Positions 22,617-24,437 of a DNA stretch of 24,437 nucleotides are shown one piece after another; position 1 is the stretch's first letter, and each line of letters begins with the position of its first letter. The notes beneath the pieces were generated by a model, which was given only the letters and a program-made list of their open reading frames with translations, had not been told where the DNA came from and did no database searches. The position numbers and the translations under genes are program-made. The stretch is taken from positions 1 to 24,437 of the forward strand of contig CAZTYW010000029.1 in assembly GCA_964617695.1 (NCBI GenBank), written 5' to 3'. The DNA comes from CAZTYW01 sp964617695 (GTDB lineage: Bacteria > Chloroflexota > Dehalococcoidia > UBA2247 > RBG-13-53-26).

Positions 22617-23042
22617 ATGACTGATAATGGACCGTTGGCGAGCTTCAGATTCGTTGTTGAGGCTGGAGGTACGGCCGTGGCCACGTTCACGGAGTGTTCG
22701 GGGCTACAGGCGGAGGTGGAGGTGGTCACTTATGAGGAGGGCGGCCGGAACGACTACGTTCACAGGTTGCCCGGCAGGGCCAAGTTCTCCAACATTACGC
22801 TGAAGCGGGGCCTTATGGAGACCGACGACCTATGGGCCTGGTTTGAGGGCGTGGTGAATGGCAAGGTGGTGCGCAGGAATGTGTCCATAATACTCTACGA
22901 TTCCGAGCACAACGAGGTCAGGCGGTGGAATCTGGTCGAGGCCTACCCGGTGAAATGGGTGGGGCCGGCTTTCAATACCGGATCGAGTGCTGTTTCAATA
23001 GAGACACTTGAGCTGGCGCACGAGGGTATGTTGCTGGGTTAG
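22617..23042 (+). CDS. Tail tube protein 2 (gp19-like paralogue)
   Basis: The 141-residue protein is of the same tube family as 21261-21722. It has PLASFRFVVEAGG, FTECSGLQAEVEVVTYEEGG, HRLPGRAKFSNITLKRGL, IILYDSEHNEVRRWNLVEAYPVKW and the end SIETLELAHEGM. Many contractile injection systems encode two or three tube-like proteins. One polymerises as the tube, and another adapts the tube to the spike or baseplate (Afp5/Pvc5-like). Which role applies here is not visible. The ATG at 22617 has GGAGG 7 nt upstream. A GTG one codon earlier is too close to the SD. Confidence 0.9.
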   Translation: MTDNGPLASFRFVVEAGGTAVATFTECSGLQAEVEVVTYEEGGRNDYVHRLPGRAKFSNITLKRGLMETDDLWAWFEGVVNGKVVRRNVSIILYDSEHNEVRRWNLVEAYPVKWVGPAFNTGSSAVSIETLELAHEGMLLG

Positions 23043-23047
23043 TGAAG

Positions 23048-24437
23048 ATGGTGGGACATTCAAGCGACGGTGACGCAAGCCGGGCGCGACGGGAGCAGCC
23101 CGGGCCTGAGACTGCAAATGCCCAACCGCCGGGTTCGACGGTTGGCCAGGGCTGGCAGGAGATAGGCGCCAGCTTCAGCCGCCGCATTTTGTCACGAGTC
23201 GGCCTGCTGGCGGCGCAGGTTGGACGTCACACCGCTCCGATGCTGCGTATTCAGCGGTATGCCAGACTGCCGGTGTGGAAACCGTACTATCCCGGTGCCA
23301 GGTTGGCCAGGTGGACGGAGAGGCTGGCTTCTCCCGTGCGGGGCCTGGTTGACCGCGTGCAAAGCAAGTGGCAGCGGATGCCCATTGCGGTGACAGGGGC
23401 GGGCGACCTGCTGTGGTATTCCCGGCGCAACAGGCGCCGCCAGCAGGAGGCCGAGTTCCCGGAGGAAGGGTATTCTGGGTGGCCTGAGGAAGCCGCTGAA
23501 ATAGGCGGAGTGGATGAGACACCATTGCACCGCCGCCCTGGTGCAGAGTGGCAATATGCCGTCGAAGGGCCACCGGGGGCCGGTGATGTTGGGGTTGGGC
23601 CCGAGGACGCAAGGCGTGACAGACCTGCGACCCGGCGAGCGGTGGCAGATGTGTCTGGATATGCCGCGCAGCGGCGGGAGGCAGTTGGTGCTGCGGCTGA
23701 AGCTGCGGCGGCAGGGCGTGACAGGCTTGCCACCCGGGGAATGGTGGCAGACGTGTCGCACTATGCTGCGGAGCGCGGCGAGACTGTTCTTGCTGCGGCA
23801 GCGTCTCAGGAAGGCGCTGCGGATATTCTGCCTTCGAGCCTGTTGGGCGCCGTGCAGCTATCGGCGGAGATAGCCGGCTCGCTGGGAGTATCGGAGGAAA
23901 GTGAGACGGGGCGCGCCGTTGTCGGCAAAGATCTGGTGTTTCGCAGCGGGCGTCCGTATGGCGAAGGAAGGCCTTCGGGCACGCTGCGTAAGGTGGCCAG
24001 GTGGGTTGGGGAGATCGGAGACCGGCTGTTTGTGCCGGAGCATCGCCAGCCCGAAAGGCAAGTGGTGGAGCGGCGGCCGGCCGCTGACAGTTTGGGTGCA
24101 CCCGGTGTACCGTCACAGGTGTCCCGGCATGGAGACATGGTACAGGGGGGCCAGGCGGAGGCCGTATGGCCGCAGGCGCCGCGTGTCACCCGGAGCGGGG
24201 GCGATGTGGCCGCCTCGGGGGAGGCAGGGCGATTTGGGCAGGCAGGTACTGCTGAATTTGTTCCACCGGGGATTCCATCACGCCATTTAGGCCAGTTGAA
24301 GATGCCCCTGGCTGCCGTCGAGGCAACTTCTGTTGCAGAGGATATCGTAGGCCGCCTGACCGGCGAGACGGGCTCCGCTGCCGAAGTTGCTGCCCCTCGC
24401 CGGGCCGGAGAAGAGCTTCCTGGACGGCAGGAAGCAG
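23048..24437 (+). CDS. Large unrecognised eCIS-cluster protein, 3' end outside the window
   Basis: The frame is open from GTG 23042 or ATG 23048 to the right edge, at least 463 residues, and starts within 6 bp of tube protein 2. It begins with a polar stretch, then a basic, aromatic-rich region (SRRILSRVGLLAAQVGRH, RIQRYARLPVWKPYYPGARL, WYSRRNRRRQQ; about 44-135). A long Ala/Gly/Arg/Glu-rich, probably disordered part follows. Residues 188-254 hold two 33-34-residue tandem repeats around ATR-x2-VADVS-x-YAA. No catalytic motif, signal peptide or membrane helix is evident. The position is where LysM/spike genes are common, but it does not resemble them. A tape-measure-like, adaptor or cargo protein with a further domain beyond the window are all possible. 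Confidence 0.65.
   Translation, partial: MVGHSSDGDASRARREQPGPETANAQPPGSTVGQGWQEIGASFSRRILSRVGLLAAQVGRHTAPMLRIQRYARLPVWKPYYPGARLARWTERLASPVRGLVDRVQSKWQRMPIAVTGAGDLLWYSRRNRRRQQEAEFPEEGYSGWPEEAAEIGGVDETPLHRRPGAEWQYAVEGPPGAGDVGVGPEDARRDRPATRRAVADVSGYAAQRREAVGAAAEAAAAGRDRLATRGMVADVSHYAAERGETVLAAAASQEGAADILPSSLLGAVQLSAEIAGSLGVSEESETGRAVVGKDLVFRSGRPYGEGRPSGTLRKVARWVGEIGDRLFVPEHRQPERQVVERRPAADSLGAPGVPSQVSRHGDMVQGGQAEAVWPQAPRVTRSGGDVAASGEAGRFGQAGTAEFVPPGIPSRHLGQLKMPLAAVEATSVAEDIVGRLTGETGSAAEVAAPRRAGEELPGRQEA
23609..23809 (+). repeat. Two tandem ~34-codon repeats in the large right-edge gene
   Basis: Unit 1 (23609-23710) and unit 2 (23711 to about 23809) both begin GCA(A/G)GGCGTGACAG and encode RDR(P/L)ATR..VADVS.YAA.R.E.V.AAA. 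They are diverged at the nucleotide level, so the duplication is old and retained at protein level. Confidence 0.75.

Noticed and set aside
23175..24116. 313-codon minus-strand frame rich in Pro, His and Arg
   Set aside because: The plus-strand frame over the same region is open to the window edge, follows the operon direction and shows protein-level repeats. The minus frame looks like its GC-driven shadow.

Overview
The window looks like a piece of a Chloroflexota chromosome, possibly Dehalococcoidia. This is an inference. It rests on high G+C content, SD-led operons, a tryptophan operon behind a T-box leader, and a phage-tail-like cluster with a SARP-type regulator of the kind seen in Chloroflexota and Actinobacteria. 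No rRNA, tRNA, CRISPR array or insertion sequence is visible.

Layout. (1) Positions 1-500 hold the C-terminal end of a surface protein with Ig-like repeats and a C-terminal membrane anchor, followed by a strong hairpin at 597-622. (2) Positions 683-3205 hold dnaN (minus) and recF (plus), divergently transcribed from a shared intergenic region. (3) Positions 3202-10964 hold a complete minus-strand tryptophan operon. It starts at a near-consensus promoter, passes a Trp-specific T-box riboswitch with a transcription terminator, and reads trpE-trpD-trpC-trpF-trpB-trpA-trpB2. No trpG is present, and a second TrpB of the TrpB2 class closes the operon. (4) Positions 11107-13413 hold a CoA-ligase alpha-subunit-like protein, apparently expressed from a leaderless mRNA, followed by a short-chain dehydrogenase.

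(5) From 13794 to the right edge runs the first half of an extracellular contractile injection system (eCIS). The order is SARP-like regulator, small conserved protein, tandem AAA+ ATPase, DUF4157 protein, Pvc16/DUF4255 cap protein, contractile sheath, tube protein 1, tail-assembly-chaperone-like protein with a DUF6760-like segment, a 49-aa protein, tube protein 2, and a large unrecognised protein that leaves the window. Baseplate, spike and effector genes would be expected further right. The sheath and tubes form the contractile rod, Pvc16 would cap it, and the AAA+ protein would remodel or recycle it.

The most striking observation is in the eCIS block. The DUF6760-like frame (22106-22279) has no usable start codon. 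It lies in the -1 frame relative to the upstream 122-aa gene. The junction has a run of eight G, a stop codon, and a stem-loop starting 7 nt after the slippery heptamer. This is the architecture of programmed -1 ribosomal frameshifting, as known for tail-assembly chaperones of long-tailed phages, here inside an eCIS operon.
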